From: Pedobacter sp. PACM 27299
GTDB lineage: Bacteria; Bacteroidota; Bacteroidia; Sphingobacteriales; Sphingobacteriaceae
Reading direction: 5' to 3'
Length of the DNA: 64,000 nucleotides
Assembly (NCBI RefSeq): GCF_001412655.1
Contig: NZ_CP012996.1
Location: 3,844,001 to 3,908,000, forward strand
The translations under genes were made by a program, and so were the position numbers. The notes below the pieces were generated by a model that had not been told where the DNA came from, ran no database searches, and saw nothing but the letters and a program-made list of their open reading frames with translations. Positions 27,284-36,678 of this stretch are shown in pieces. How positions within the stretch are numbered: the stretch's first letter is position 1; every line of letters starts with the position of its first letter.

Positions 27284-29248
27284 TTAAGCTTCTGGTAAAG
27301 TGAACCAGAAACTACTTCCTTTACCATACTCACTAGTTACACCTATTTCGCCATCATGGCGTTTAATGATCTCCGAACAGATATATAACCCAAGTCCTAA
27401 GCCTGAGTATTGACTTCCTGAACTGTCTACTCTATAATAGCGGTCAAATAGATTGGCCAGCTTATCTTTCGCGATTCCAGGGCCTTGATCATTTACCGAG
27501 ACCTCCACTTTACCATCTTTTTTGGCGATGTGAATCGTGATTTCCTTCGATTCTGGGGCATACTTGATCGCATTGGTAATGAAATTAGTAATCACCTGAC
27601 CCACCCTATCCTCGTCTGCATAAACCTTCAAATTCAGGTCGCCGGTCGTTCTTATGGTAAACTCTTTTTCATGCCTGATTAAAGCACAGCAGTCATCAAT
27701 GACTTTGGAAACTGGAAACCGGGTGTTATTTAAATGAAGCTGTCCCTGGTTGTACTTGCTGGTATTCAGCAGGTCTTCAATTAGGGTACCCACTTTATCC
27801 ATACTTCTATTCGCGCGATCTACCAAACTGGCCATCAATTGAGGCGATGGATTGTCTACCATCTTTTTCATCAATTGTAAGGAAGCTTTTAAGGTCGTAA
27901 TTGGCGTTTTCAACTCATGACTCGCAATGCTGATAAAATCATCCTTCTGATCCTGCAATAATTTCTGGTCATGAATATCAGTACAGGTCCCAAACCATTT
28001 GATAATTTCACCTTCTGAATTATAGAATGGAGCAGCTCTGCCCAAGACCCAAACATATTCATTGGTATGTTTTTTCAACCTATATTCAATTTCATAATGT
28101 TCACCCGTTTTCAAACAATGTGACCATTTTGCCCATGCCATCTCCCGATCATCGGGATGAAACATGAGGTTCCAGCCTTCTCCTTTAGCCTCTTCAAATG
28201 TGGTACCTGTGAAATCATACCACCTTTTGTTGTAATATTCATGCATTCCCAGCGCATCGGTTACCCATACCATCTGTATAATGGAATCAGCCATTTGCTG
28301 GAATTGCAGTGAATTCTCTTCAATGATTTTTCTGGCTTTAACCTGCTGCGTTAAATCGGTAGCAACCACCAGAATACTGTCTATCTTGCCAGACTTAGAA
28401 TGAATCGGCTGGTAAAGCAGGTCAAAGTAATATTTTGTGAGTACGCCATCGTTTTCCAACATTACAGACACCTCATCATTGGAATAGGCTATGCCAGTAG
28501 TATAAACATGATCTAGTATTTCTAAAAAAGGTTGCCCCTGCAATTCAGGTAAAGCAGTCGCTAGTGGTACGCCTATTACACTTTCACCTTTTCCCCAAAA
28601 TTGCAGGATTTTATCATTTGCCCGATCAATCAACAGTGCTCTTGTTTTAAGCACGCCCATAGCTACAGGCGCCTGCATGATCAGGTTATTTAATCTGGAC
28701 TCACTTTCAGCGAGCTCCACAATGGTATTTTCAATTTTATGCTTTGTTTTCACCTTATTGGTCGTTTCTTGACAAGTTACCAGAACACCACCAATTTCCC
28801 CATTCACATCCATCACCCGGCTGTAACAAAAAGTCCAGTACACATCCTCTAACGTATCATTTCTATAAATAGGGATCAGCTGATCTTCATTCCAAACGGC
28901 TTCACCACCATTCATCACCTGATCTATTAAAGGCTTTATAATCGGCCATATTTCCGGCCAGCATTCTTCTCCCCTTTGGCCTAATGCTGTAGGGTGTTTT
29001 CCATTATTCCCCAGACTAGGCCGATAAGCATCATTATAAAATTGGATTAAATCAGGTCCCCACCATAAAAACATTGGAACCTTGGAGTTGAGGATGATAC
29101 TCAAAGTGACCAGTAAATTAGATGACCATGTGTAAGGATCACCTAAAACAGTTTTAGACCAATCAAACGAACGGGTTAAGGATCCCATTTCACCACCTTC
29201 TTGTAGATACAAAGAATAAGACGCTGGTGGACTATCTTTTAAATGCAT
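27284..29248 (-). CDS. Multi-PAS sensor histidine kinase
   Basis: A 654-residue soluble kinase. An N-terminal PAS/GAF-like sensor at about 20-165 contains the WSNLLVTLSIILNSKVPMFL core. Two further PAS domains lie near 185-300 and 310-425; the last ends EIIKWFGTCTDIHDQK. HisKA carries the H-box IASHELKTPITTLKASL (near 446). HATPase_c has NFITNAIKYAP, VNDQGPGIAKDKL and SGLGLGLYICSEI. It has no membrane segment. The middle PAS domain (PLATALPELQGQPFLEILD) closely resembles one in the kinase at 55983-58301, so the two are paralogues. Confidence 0.88.
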   Translation of the reverse strand: MHLKDSPPASYSLYLQEGGEMGSLTRSFDWSKTVLGDPYTWSSNLLVTLSIILNSKVPMFLWWGPDLIQFYNDAYRPSLGNNGKHPTALGQRGEECWPEIWPIIKPLIDQVMNGGEAVWNEDQLIPIYRNDTLEDVYWTFCYSRVMDVNGEIGGVLVTCQETTNKVKTKHKIENTIVELAESESRLNNLIMQAPVAMGVLKTRALLIDRANDKILQFWGKGESVIGVPLATALPELQGQPFLEILDHVYTTGIAYSNDEVSVMLENDGVLTKYYFDLLYQPIHSKSGKIDSILVVATDLTQQVKARKIIEENSLQFQQMADSIIQMVWVTDALGMHEYYNKRWYDFTGTTFEEAKGEGWNLMFHPDDREMAWAKWSHCLKTGEHYEIEYRLKKHTNEYVWVLGRAAPFYNSEGEIIKWFGTCTDIHDQKLLQDQKDDFISIASHELKTPITTLKASLQLMKKMVDNPSPQLMASLVDRANRSMDKVGTLIEDLLNTSKYNQGQLHLNNTRFPVSKVIDDCCALIRHEKEFTIRTTGDLNLKVYADEDRVGQVITNFITNAIKYAPESKEITIHIAKKDGKVEVSVNDQGPGIAKDKLANLFDRYYRVDSSGSQYSGLGLGLYICSEIIKRHDGEIGVTSEYGKGSSFWFTLPEA

Positions 29249-29555
29249 AATGTGTTAGTTCAGAGCAAGAATAAATTAAACAGAATATGGTTAATTTTTG
29301 CCAGTGTAAAGATGATCAATAAAACGGAATACTATCGGATTTTTATGTGCTGATCGCCATAAAGTTTAAATTATTTAACGGATTTATAAATATGTAATAG
29401 GAGAATTAATCTTATATAGAGCTACAGTATTTAAAATATATAGAGATCCACCAGGTTGAAAAGAAAATGAGCGTTCCTGAAAAGAATGTTTCTGGTATAG
29501 TTGGCGTGACGGCAATTGGAGCATTGTAGAAAATCGTCAGCAATTCCTGAACAAC
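29249..29555. other. Intergenic region without recognisable gene
   Basis: About 300 bp upstream of the divergent-end kinase and beyond the beta-galactosidase terminator. AT-rich; no coding frame of meaningful length and no RNA gene seen. It should hold the promoter of the 27284-29248 kinase, but I could not pick a convincing -33/-7 pair. Confidence 0.4.
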
Positions 29556-29590
29556 AAAAAAGGGTTGCTCTTTAAGAACAACCCTTTTTT
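29556..29590. terminator. Terminator of the galactan locus
   Basis: A perfect 12-bp stem (29556-29567 with 29579-29590) flanked by six A on one side and six T on the other, so it can work on both strands. It lies 19 bp beyond the GH2 stop codon and ends the minus-strand operon. Confidence 0.85.
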
Positions 29591-29608
29591 CATCAAACCA
29601 TAAACCTG

Positions 29609-32095
29609 TTATTTTCCAGTTTCTAAAGGAAAATTAAGGGTTGAGAGCGGAGTAGCGTTAGACTGCAATTTGAGCTTTCCTCCTTTAACTGAGCTGCCGC
29701 TTACGCTTAATTCCATCGTTCCCGCCTTTTTGGTAGACTGAACCAGGACCACAAGTTTCCCACTAAAAAGCTTCATCGTTGGCAATTCAAAACTTTCCAG
29801 GGAAGTGGCATCGCCATTACATGCCGCTTTAAATAAACCTTCGCCAGTCACACTAAATTTAAGTGGCAGCGTTGCCGTCGGACATCGGTTGCCATCTTTA
29901 TCCACTACAGACACGGTCACATAAGAAATGTCCTTTCCATCCGCAGTGATTTCGGTTCTGTCGGCCTCCAAAACGATCCTATCCGGTTTACCAGCCGTGA
30001 CCACTTTTTCTTCCGCCACAGCTTTTCCGGAGTCATCAAAGGCTACCACTTTTAACGTTCCTGGCGCATATTTCACCTCATTCCACATCAATCTATAGCG
30101 ATCTTGAGGAGTAGCTTTGTTTTTTTTCCTTATTCCCAGACTTTTGCCATTCAGGAACAGTTCTGCACTATCATAACTCGTGTACACAAATACTGGTGTG
30201 ATCTCTCCTTCCCTGCCTTCCCAATTCCAGTGCGGCAATAGATGCAGGGTAGGTTTTTCCTTATTCCAGCGACTTCTATATAAATAAAAACGATCTTTCG
30301 GCAATCCGGCAAGGTCACTAATTCCAAAATAAGAACTTCTTGATGGCCAGTGTTCATCATAAGGCGTAGGTTCTCCCAAATAGTCAAAACCTGTCCACAC
30401 AAACTCTCCAATCACCCATGGCTTATCATCCTGCAACACAAAATCATCATCAGGAAGGTTAGACCAGGAACAGCATTCCATATCATAAGACGAACTTTGT
30501 AAGTCCGGGTATTGCTTGTCTTTGGCCATCACCACTGGAAACTTGTAAATCCCCCTTGAACTCACCGTGGACGCTGTTTCGGAACCTAAAATAAAGCCTT
30601 GTGGAAAAGCCTTATAGGCATCTTCATACAGGTGAACCCTATAATTTAAACCCGGAACATCCAGCAGTGCGCCAAATCCGGATTCCATAGTCGCCTTTAC
30701 CTGATCCATACCTACGGTAACCGGCCTTGTTGGGTCTTCCCGGTGAAAAATATCTTGCAGCCATTTAGCCCGTTTTACCCCCTCTGCACCCCATTGGTCA
30801 GGAACTTCATTACCAGAACTCCACATCACAATACTTGGATGGTTGCGGTTGGCCCTCACTAAATTTACGACATCTTTCTCCGCATCGGTATCAAAATAAA
30901 GGTGGTAGCCATTTTCAACTTTCGGCTTTGCCCATTCGTCAAAACTTTCAGCGAGGAACATAAAGCCCATCTCGTCGCAAAGCTCCAGCTGTTCCGGCGA
31001 AGGCATATTGTGTGAACTTCTGATGGCATCGCAGCCCAGGTCTTTTAGTATAGTGAGCTGTCTGCGGAGTGCTGCCGTATTAATTGCGGCACCTAAAGGG
31101 CCAAGATCATGGTGCAGGCATACGCCCTTAAATTTACGTACCTCACCGTTCAGGCTAAACCCTTTATTGGCTTCATAACGAATTTCCCGGATGCCAAAAC
31201 GGGTTTTAACCTCGTCTTTTAACACCTCTCCCTGGTATATTTTGGAAATCGCGGTATATAAATATGGGCTTTCAGGGCTCCATAATTTCGGGTTAGCCAC
31301 TTCAATATTCTGATCGAACTCATTGCCGAATTGCTGATCCGTACTTTCTGAGGCGACTACCTTACCCGCTTTGTCTATGATTTGTGTTTGGATGCGCAGC
31401 TGAGTTCCATTGAGTTTAGTTTTGATGTTTACTTTCGCAAATTTCTCTGTAATCACCGGTGTGGTAATAGAAACACCCCATTGTTCTATGCTTTTTTTGT
31501 CTTTTACGATCAGGTGCACATTGCGGTATAAACCTGCTCCAGGATACCAGCGGGATGATTTCGGCCGATTCGACAAATGTACCGCCAGCTGATTGATTTG
31601 ACCCGGCAAAGCCTGATCCGTCACATCGAGATAAAAACTATTGTAACCATAATTCCATTGTCCGACTAACTTTCCGTTCAAGAATACTCTTGGTTCGCTC
31701 ATCGCGCCATCGAATACCAGCAAGGTGCGCTGCCCTTTAGATATTTCCGGAACCTTAAAGCTGTTGCGGTACCAGCCTTCTCCGGTGTAAGGCAAGGCGC
31801 CTGTCCTCCCTGTTTTTTCTGTAGCCTTTGTTTCTCCATTCTGGGTAATGGCCGTGGTTTGTTTGTCGATATCTTTATCGAAAGGCCCTGAAATTGCCCA
31901 ATCGTGCGGCACTGTTACCGTTTTCCAACCTTTATCGTTGTAATCTTTTGCAAAGGCCTGGTTATTTTTGCCTCGGTAAAACTTCCAGTTGTCCGTTAAT
32001 TCAATTTCTACTCTGTTCTGGCCGTAAGCAGATAAGGTTAGAAAAAAAGATGCGGCCAGCAGCTTAAACCAGGTAATATTTTTGGGGATGATCAT
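29609..32095 (-). CDS. GH2 beta-galactosidase, exported
   Basis: An 828-residue glycoside hydrolase family 2 enzyme with a signal peptide (residues 1-25, SAYGQ). A jelly-roll sugar-binding domain covers about 30-200 (VPHDWAISGPF, GEGWYRNSF), an Ig-like domain 205-305, and the TIM barrel 306-600. A C-terminal region of DUF4982 plus Ig-like sequence follows. The acid/base glutamate is E430 in SSGNEVPDQWG, and the nucleophile is probably E506 in ILGSETASTVSS. It is the last gene of the GH53-containing locus. I infer that it releases galactose from the short beta-1,4-galacto-oligosaccharides that GH53 makes. Confidence 0.92.
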   Translation of the reverse strand: MIIPKNITWFKLLAASFFLTLSAYGQNRVEIELTDNWKFYRGKNNQAFAKDYNDKGWKTVTVPHDWAISGPFDKDIDKQTTAITQNGETKATEKTGRTGALPYTGEGWYRNSFKVPEISKGQRTLLVFDGAMSEPRVFLNGKLVGQWNYGYNSFYLDVTDQALPGQINQLAVHLSNRPKSSRWYPGAGLYRNVHLIVKDKKSIEQWGVSITTPVITEKFAKVNIKTKLNGTQLRIQTQIIDKAGKVVASESTDQQFGNEFDQNIEVANPKLWSPESPYLYTAISKIYQGEVLKDEVKTRFGIREIRYEANKGFSLNGEVRKFKGVCLHHDLGPLGAAINTAALRRQLTILKDLGCDAIRSSHNMPSPEQLELCDEMGFMFLAESFDEWAKPKVENGYHLYFDTDAEKDVVNLVRANRNHPSIVMWSSGNEVPDQWGAEGVKRAKWLQDIFHREDPTRPVTVGMDQVKATMESGFGALLDVPGLNYRVHLYEDAYKAFPQGFILGSETASTVSSRGIYKFPVVMAKDKQYPDLQSSSYDMECCSWSNLPDDDFVLQDDKPWVIGEFVWTGFDYLGEPTPYDEHWPSRSSYFGISDLAGLPKDRFYLYRSRWNKEKPTLHLLPHWNWEGREGEITPVFVYTSYDSAELFLNGKSLGIRKKNKATPQDRYRLMWNEVKYAPGTLKVVAFDDSGKAVAEEKVVTAGKPDRIVLEADRTEITADGKDISYVTVSVVDKDGNRCPTATLPLKFSVTGEGLFKAACNGDATSLESFELPTMKLFSGKLVVLVQSTKKAGTMELSVSGSSVKGGKLKLQSNATPLSTLNFPLETGK

Positions 32096-32112
32096 AGAAT
32101 GAATAGATGGAT

Positions 32113-34446
32113 TTACTTAAAATAAATAGCAGAAATTTCCAGCCCTTGTTCAAAGGTGATTTCCACTTTCTCGGTCTGCTGAAGATTGAAAATTGCCGAA
32201 GGCGAAGGTTGAGCATAGAGTGGTCCAAAGCCTGGATAAGGTCTTGGCAATAGCAATTGTGCAGCCTGTTTCAAACTGTTCAAGGGTATTTTTATCGCTT
32301 TAGAATCAGGACCAAGTTCTATTTTAGCAGCGAAAAACTGACCGTTTACATCAATCAGACCAATCTGGATTTTGTTAGCACCTGGCTGAGTCGATCTTGC
32401 TTTAATCACCAAGGTATCGAGTCCTGCTAGCTTTGTTGAACCTGCAGACTTCATGCGGTCGCCGAAATAGACTTGGAATCCCAGCATTGGAATTTCTTTT
32501 TTCACTGGGGTATTGGTCTCTTTATTTGCAGGGACAATGGTATCTTTATTTACAGGCCATTTCCTCTTTTTATTCGCAGACTTGGTAAGTCCTTTATCTA
32601 AAGATATGTTGATATCTTTATTAGCAGTCATAGTGCTTTCTTTCTGCTCAGGCATCATAAATTTCACAAAACGATCTCCTGCCGCAGCGTTCTGGATCGG
32701 ACGATGTTTCCAATCTGGATTATAAAGCATGATCCGATCACGGTCTTTATCAGCATTGAACAACTCTACAACAGGGCTCTCCGTAGCTTTAGGCGCTACA
32801 AATTCACCCAATTGTATGTTTTGCCAGTTGCTATTGGCATTCAAAGTACTGCTTAGGTTTTCGCGGGTTAACAGATATACTCCAGGACTGATTTTAAATG
32901 CTCCTGCTACTGATTTTCCGGTGGCTTGATTGCCTTTGTTTAAAGCTTTGATCGCAAAACCAGCTCCAAGATCCGGTACTTGTAACCTCATATCGTGTTT
33001 TGACCAGCTGATGCCGGTCACCATTTTATCAGGAGCAGTCTTTTCAAAAGGGTCGCTTAAATAAGCCGCATCCGGCATCACTTCTAATCTCCATACGCCA
33101 TCCGCAATGCGGTCTGCAAAATAGGCTCCTGTTCCGCTATACTGGATCACAGGAGAACTGCCCACTCCAGCGATGTGCTGCAGATCATTTATATTAACAG
33201 GTTTAGAACTGGTGGTATTGGAATAATAAAACTCCCGATCTGTATTCATTTCACTTCTTGAAGCGGCATAACTTAAACGGAATGGCCCAAACACGCTATC
33301 AATAGCTTGTGGTTTAGACCTTGGCAAATCATGGAAAGCTTTGGACGCGATCAACAAACTGATTGCTTTCGAAGGCGTGTAAGCCATATTCAGGTAATGC
33401 GTCTGGTATTCCGTATTTCCATGTGCTGTAGCCATCGGATCGTAAGCAAATTGCGTGGCCCATTGAAAGCCTGCCACCCTGAAACTTTTGGCCATCGCTG
33501 GATACATATAAGAATCCAACACATCTCCGGCATCAAACTCATAAACGATTTTAGCAGCGTTTTTGAAGGCTGGAATCGTATCAAAAGGAATATGGTACCT
33601 GGAAACATGGGGCAGGTAATTTCCTTTCAAAGTATGTCCGGAAACCAATCCTGTAGGATACCACTGAAAAGTATAGCCTTGCACATCCTTTGCTTTTACG
33701 ATCGCATCTGCGTATTTCGGAGATTCGCTGATGTTATAAAATATAGGTTTAGACCATCCGGTTGAGCGGATTGCTTTTACCATTCGGTTCACATATTGCG
33801 TGGTCAATTCCTTGGCACCGCTATGCTGTGGTTCATTGTTGACCTCAGTTGCAATCACGTCCGGATCATTCTGATAAGTAAGTCCGGTATATGGGTTTTT
33901 ATGCTGAAAAAACTGTTTCAGGTAGCGTTCCTGAGCTAAGCATGCAGCTTCCTCCAGCAATGCGCGTTGCTTTCCATATTTACTGGAGAAACTGCCGGTG
34001 TTCTCATCCTTTTCAGGATAGCCATTTCCCCAGAAAGCGATTGGCGTGATCAGTGTTTTAATCTTTCTTTTTTTCAGCTCTGCGATCAGAAAATCAAACA
34101 GTCTGAGGTGCTCGTTATTGATCAGATTCCCCAGGCTGTCGGAAATTTCTACATCCCAGACATGGACGCGGAACCCATCCAATCCCAAACGCGAGAAATG
34201 GTACACATCATCTTTGATGGCCTGTTCCACAGAAACACCGGTTCTCTGAATGGAACGGTAACCGTAAGCAAAGGGTGCCGTATAATTGACACCGAAAAAA
34301 CTGGCTTCAGCACCATCTTTCTCCCACCGCATCACTCCGGTTTTGTCGACAAATATCCCAGACTTGTTATTTTTACTTTGGGCATCGCTAGATATACTAA
34401 CCGCCGAGATCAAAAGAAAAATTAAAAAAGCTCTAAAAAACATCAT
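32113..34446 (-). CDS. Clan GH-A glycosidase (GH5- or GH147-like), exported
   Basis: A 777-residue secreted enzyme (signal peptide ending near residue 22). A TIM barrel spans about 45-400, with GLDGFRVHVWDVEISD, the acid/base site TEVNNEPQH (E205) and the nucleophile KIVYEFDAGD (E303). This N-E-P plus later E-F pattern is that of clan GH-A. A beta-rich C-terminus follows, interrupted at about residues 600-650 by a Lys/Asn/Thr-rich tract of imperfect repeats, then a closing domain with FGPLYAQPSP. General annotation would say cellulase-family hydrolase. Because it sits between GH53 and GH2 genes, a beta-galactosidase such as family GH147 is a strong alternative. I could not decide the family from sequence alone. 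Confidence 0.78.
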   Translation of the reverse strand: MMFFRAFLIFLLISAVSISSDAQSKNNKSGIFVDKTGVMRWEKDGAEASFFGVNYTAPFAYGYRSIQRTGVSVEQAIKDDVYHFSRLGLDGFRVHVWDVEISDSLGNLINNEHLRLFDFLIAELKKRKIKTLITPIAFWGNGYPEKDENTGSFSSKYGKQRALLEEAACLAQERYLKQFFQHKNPYTGLTYQNDPDVIATEVNNEPQHSGAKELTTQYVNRMVKAIRSTGWSKPIFYNISESPKYADAIVKAKDVQGYTFQWYPTGLVSGHTLKGNYLPHVSRYHIPFDTIPAFKNAAKIVYEFDAGDVLDSYMYPAMAKSFRVAGFQWATQFAYDPMATAHGNTEYQTHYLNMAYTPSKAISLLIASKAFHDLPRSKPQAIDSVFGPFRLSYAASRSEMNTDREFYYSNTTSSKPVNINDLQHIAGVGSSPVIQYSGTGAYFADRIADGVWRLEVMPDAAYLSDPFEKTAPDKMVTGISWSKHDMRLQVPDLGAGFAIKALNKGNQATGKSVAGAFKISPGVYLLTRENLSSTLNANSNWQNIQLGEFVAPKATESPVVELFNADKDRDRIMLYNPDWKHRPIQNAAAGDRFVKFMMPEQKESTMTANKDINISLDKGLTKSANKKRKWPVNKDTIVPANKETNTPVKKEIPMLGFQVYFGDRMKSAGSTKLAGLDTLVIKARSTQPGANKIQIGLIDVNGQFFAAKIELGPDSKAIKIPLNSLKQAAQLLLPRPYPGFGPLYAQPSPSAIFNLQQTEKVEITFEQGLEISAIYFK
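32513..32640 (-). repeat. Imperfect in-frame tandem repeat inside the GH-A enzyme gene
   Basis: Roughly 24-base units sharing TCTTTATTTGCAG-like cores (on the plus strand) recur four to five times, keeping the frame and coding for VNKDTIVPANKETN-type residues. It looks like a linker that has grown by slippage between two domains. Confidence 0.55.
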
Positions 34447-34452
34447 AAGTCA

Positions 34453-35493
34453 TTAAGGTAAAAAGGCATCCATCGCTATAGTTGGCTTGCCGCTATCGTC
34501 AAAAGCGCCAAGTTTGTAGCCATTCCAACTGTTGTAAGACTGGGGCTCCCAGTAAAATACACCTAAACCTTTGTTGTTAGGCAAGGACTTGTTTTTGGCA
34601 ATCAGATCGCTGATAAAAGCTTTCGAAGCTGCTGCTTCTGCTGCCGGCATTCCAATCTCGCAAATCATCACTTCAGAACCGTAGCGGCTTACCATATCGT
34701 TCATATTGGCCAGACATTGGGTGTTTTTAGTTTGCCAATCGGAAACGGTAGGATATAAAGACATCCCAATTACGTCCCATTTGGCACCATTACTTTTTAA
34801 GCCGTCGAACATCCACCTGAATAGTCCGTTATCATAGCCATTGGAAATATGTACGATTACTTTAGAGCTCGGGTTCACGGATTTTACGGCATTGTATCCT
34901 GCAAGCACCAGGTCTGCAAAGTTTTTCATGTTGACAGATGCTTTTCCTTCTTCCCATAACATGCCGTTATTGGTTTCATTACCTACTTGTACCCATTCCG
35001 GAACGATCTTGTTGTTTTTCAACAGGCTGAGTACTTCTACAGTATGGTTGGTTACAGAGGTTTTTAAGGCTTCTATATTCTGTGCTTTCCAGGCTTCAGG
35101 CTTGGTTTGTTTGCCTGGATCGGCCCAGCTGTCGCTATAATGAAAATCAATCATCAACCTCATATTGGCGGCCTTTACGCGTTTCGCTTTAGCCAGTACA
35201 TCTGCCATGCCCGACCAGTCTCCTGCTGGGTTCACCCATACCCTTAACCTCACCGCATTGACACCCTTATCGCCTAGAATTTTAAGCAAATCCTGAGCGA
35301 CACCGGCATTGTTGTAAAACTTCTTTCCTGAAGCTTCCATTTCTGTCAGCCAGCTCACATCTGCCCCTCTGGCATAACTTCCTGGTGGTTCAGGTTCAGG
35401 ATAAATCTGTGTCGCACCGACAGTGCTTTCTTTACAGGCCACACCGATCACGATCATGGTAAATATCAGGGCTAACCATTTATTTGTTTTCAT
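34453..35493 (-). CDS. GH53 arabinogalactan endo-beta-1,4-galactanase, lipoprotein
   Basis: A 346-residue glycoside hydrolase family 53 enzyme, a family with essentially one activity: cutting beta-1,4-galactan. The N-terminus carries a lipoprotein signal with the candidate lipidated cysteine at C20, so it is probably at the cell surface. Family landmarks are GADVSWLTEME, VNAVRLRVWVNPA, MIDFHYSDSWADPGKQ, the acid/base E173 in VGNETNNGMLW and the nucleophile E279 in MICEIGMP. The C-terminal GLGVFYWEPQSYNSWNGY is also typical. It identifies the substrate of this whole locus as pectic (type I) galactan. Confidence 0.94.
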   Translation of the reverse strand: MKTNKWLALIFTMIVIGVACKESTVGATQIYPEPEPPGSYARGADVSWLTEMEASGKKFYNNAGVAQDLLKILGDKGVNAVRLRVWVNPAGDWSGMADVLAKAKRVKAANMRLMIDFHYSDSWADPGKQTKPEAWKAQNIEALKTSVTNHTVEVLSLLKNNKIVPEWVQVGNETNNGMLWEEGKASVNMKNFADLVLAGYNAVKSVNPSSKVIVHISNGYDNGLFRWMFDGLKSNGAKWDVIGMSLYPTVSDWQTKNTQCLANMNDMVSRYGSEVMICEIGMPAAEAAASKAFISDLIAKNKSLPNNKGLGVFYWEPQSYNSWNGYKLGAFDDSGKPTIAMDAFLP

Positions 35494-35516
35494 TGCTTCA
35501 TCTTTTTAAGGTCTTA

Positions 35517-36635
35517 CTATTTAACTGAATAAGTATAATTTCCATCACCTGCACTTAAATCCAGGGTTACGGTGTACACGCCGGTCTTGACCACCGGAAT
35601 ATTTACTCCGCCCCATGTTGGCGCACCAGAGAAGGTCAATACGCCATTCTCGGCTTTATTCAGCTTGTAACTAATGTCGTAGCTGCCGTTACAGGTAAAT
35701 GAAAAGCCTTTTCCTTCGGTCAGCGTCACATTGCTGGCTGTCCATACTTTGGTGCTTGCATTGTAAACCATTGGTGTAGCGGAAGTGCTCCAGCCATTGT
35801 CGTCACCAGAGATAAAGAACCGAACCGGTGTGTAATTGATGGTCATCGCATCCAGGTCTACATTTACTTTCATCTGGTTTGGCGCAGGGGTTAGCCATAG
35901 TCCGCCGCCACCAACACTCAGCGTGGTTGCACTGGTTCCCCAGCCGTAAGACTTCCCATCTTTGGTCGATATTAAATTAAAGGCATCACCGCCCCATCCA
36001 TCAGCATTTGGAAGGTCAAGATAACCTTCATACTTCTCATTAAATTTCGCGGAAGTCAGCAGATATCCGTTCGTTCTTTCTGCTGGTGTTTTCCAGGAAT
36101 TACCTCCTTTAACCAGTAAAGCAGGATATTCTATAAAAGAACGATAAGGTTTCACCACCATGGTTAAGCTGGCATAAACAGGCTTTACAGTTGAGGCAAG
36201 GCCGCTATTCTGCTTCACATCTGATTTTAAACGCACTGCAATCGTACTGCTCACATCAACTGGCAATAACAATTGCACCGCAAGTAAGGCATTAAAATCT
36301 GCCCCTTTAAAAGTTTTCCTGAGGCTATCCGCAGCGATTTTAACTTCAATTGACTTTCCCCAGGCGTTTTCGCCAGAAGTATCTGCGGGGAGATCAAATT
36401 GCAAGGTATAAGATGGGATCACTTTTACGCCGTAATCCGGAGCGTTAAAGCTAAAAGTCAGCACATTTTTGTCTGCATTGGCTTCAGATAGGCTGAGGTT
36501 CGTGCTGGAAGCGGTGAAGCCTTTTAAACCTGTCGCAGGTAAGGTGAGCACATTGCTGCTTTTCTCCTTTTTACAAGCGGATAGCACGACTGTGAACAGC
36601 AGCAGATAAAAAAACTGTTTCAATAACGTCTTCAT
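35517..36635 (-). CDS. SusE-like surface glycan-binding lipoprotein
   Basis: A 372-residue lipoprotein (lipobox LSAC, C21). The N-terminal part from about 25 to 125 matches the SusE domain, with TLPATGLKGFTASSTNLSLSE followed by FSFNAPDYGVKV. Beta-sandwich domains follow: one around 160-270, and a last one around 275-372 with RFFISGDDNGWSTSATPM that resembles the starch-binding-like modules of SusE and SusF. It lies between SusD and the GH53 enzyme and probably holds galactan at the surface. Binding is inferred from family and context. Confidence 0.88.
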   Translation of the reverse strand: MKTLLKQFFYLLLFTVVLSACKKEKSSNVLTLPATGLKGFTASSTNLSLSEANADKNVLTFSFNAPDYGVKVIPSYTLQFDLPADTSGENAWGKSIEVKIAADSLRKTFKGADFNALLAVQLLLPVDVSSTIAVRLKSDVKQNSGLASTVKPVYASLTMVVKPYRSFIEYPALLVKGGNSWKTPAERTNGYLLTSAKFNEKYEGYLDLPNADGWGGDAFNLISTKDGKSYGWGTSATTLSVGGGGLWLTPAPNQMKVNVDLDAMTINYTPVRFFISGDDNGWSTSATPMVYNASTKVWTASNVTLTEGKGFSFTCNGSYDISYKLNKAENGVLTFSGAPTWGGVNIPVVKTGVYTVTLDLSAGDGNYTYSVK

Positions 36636-36678
36636 AATTTCTATATTTTATCGGTAGGCCAAAAGGTCCTTACCTGGA

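Noticed and set aside
33307..33765. Long antisense ORFs (also 33967-34425 and 11060-11506) inside glycosidase and peptidase genes
   Set aside because: They lie opposite genes with clear domains and have low-quality, Cys/Arg/His-rich translations typical of shadow frames.
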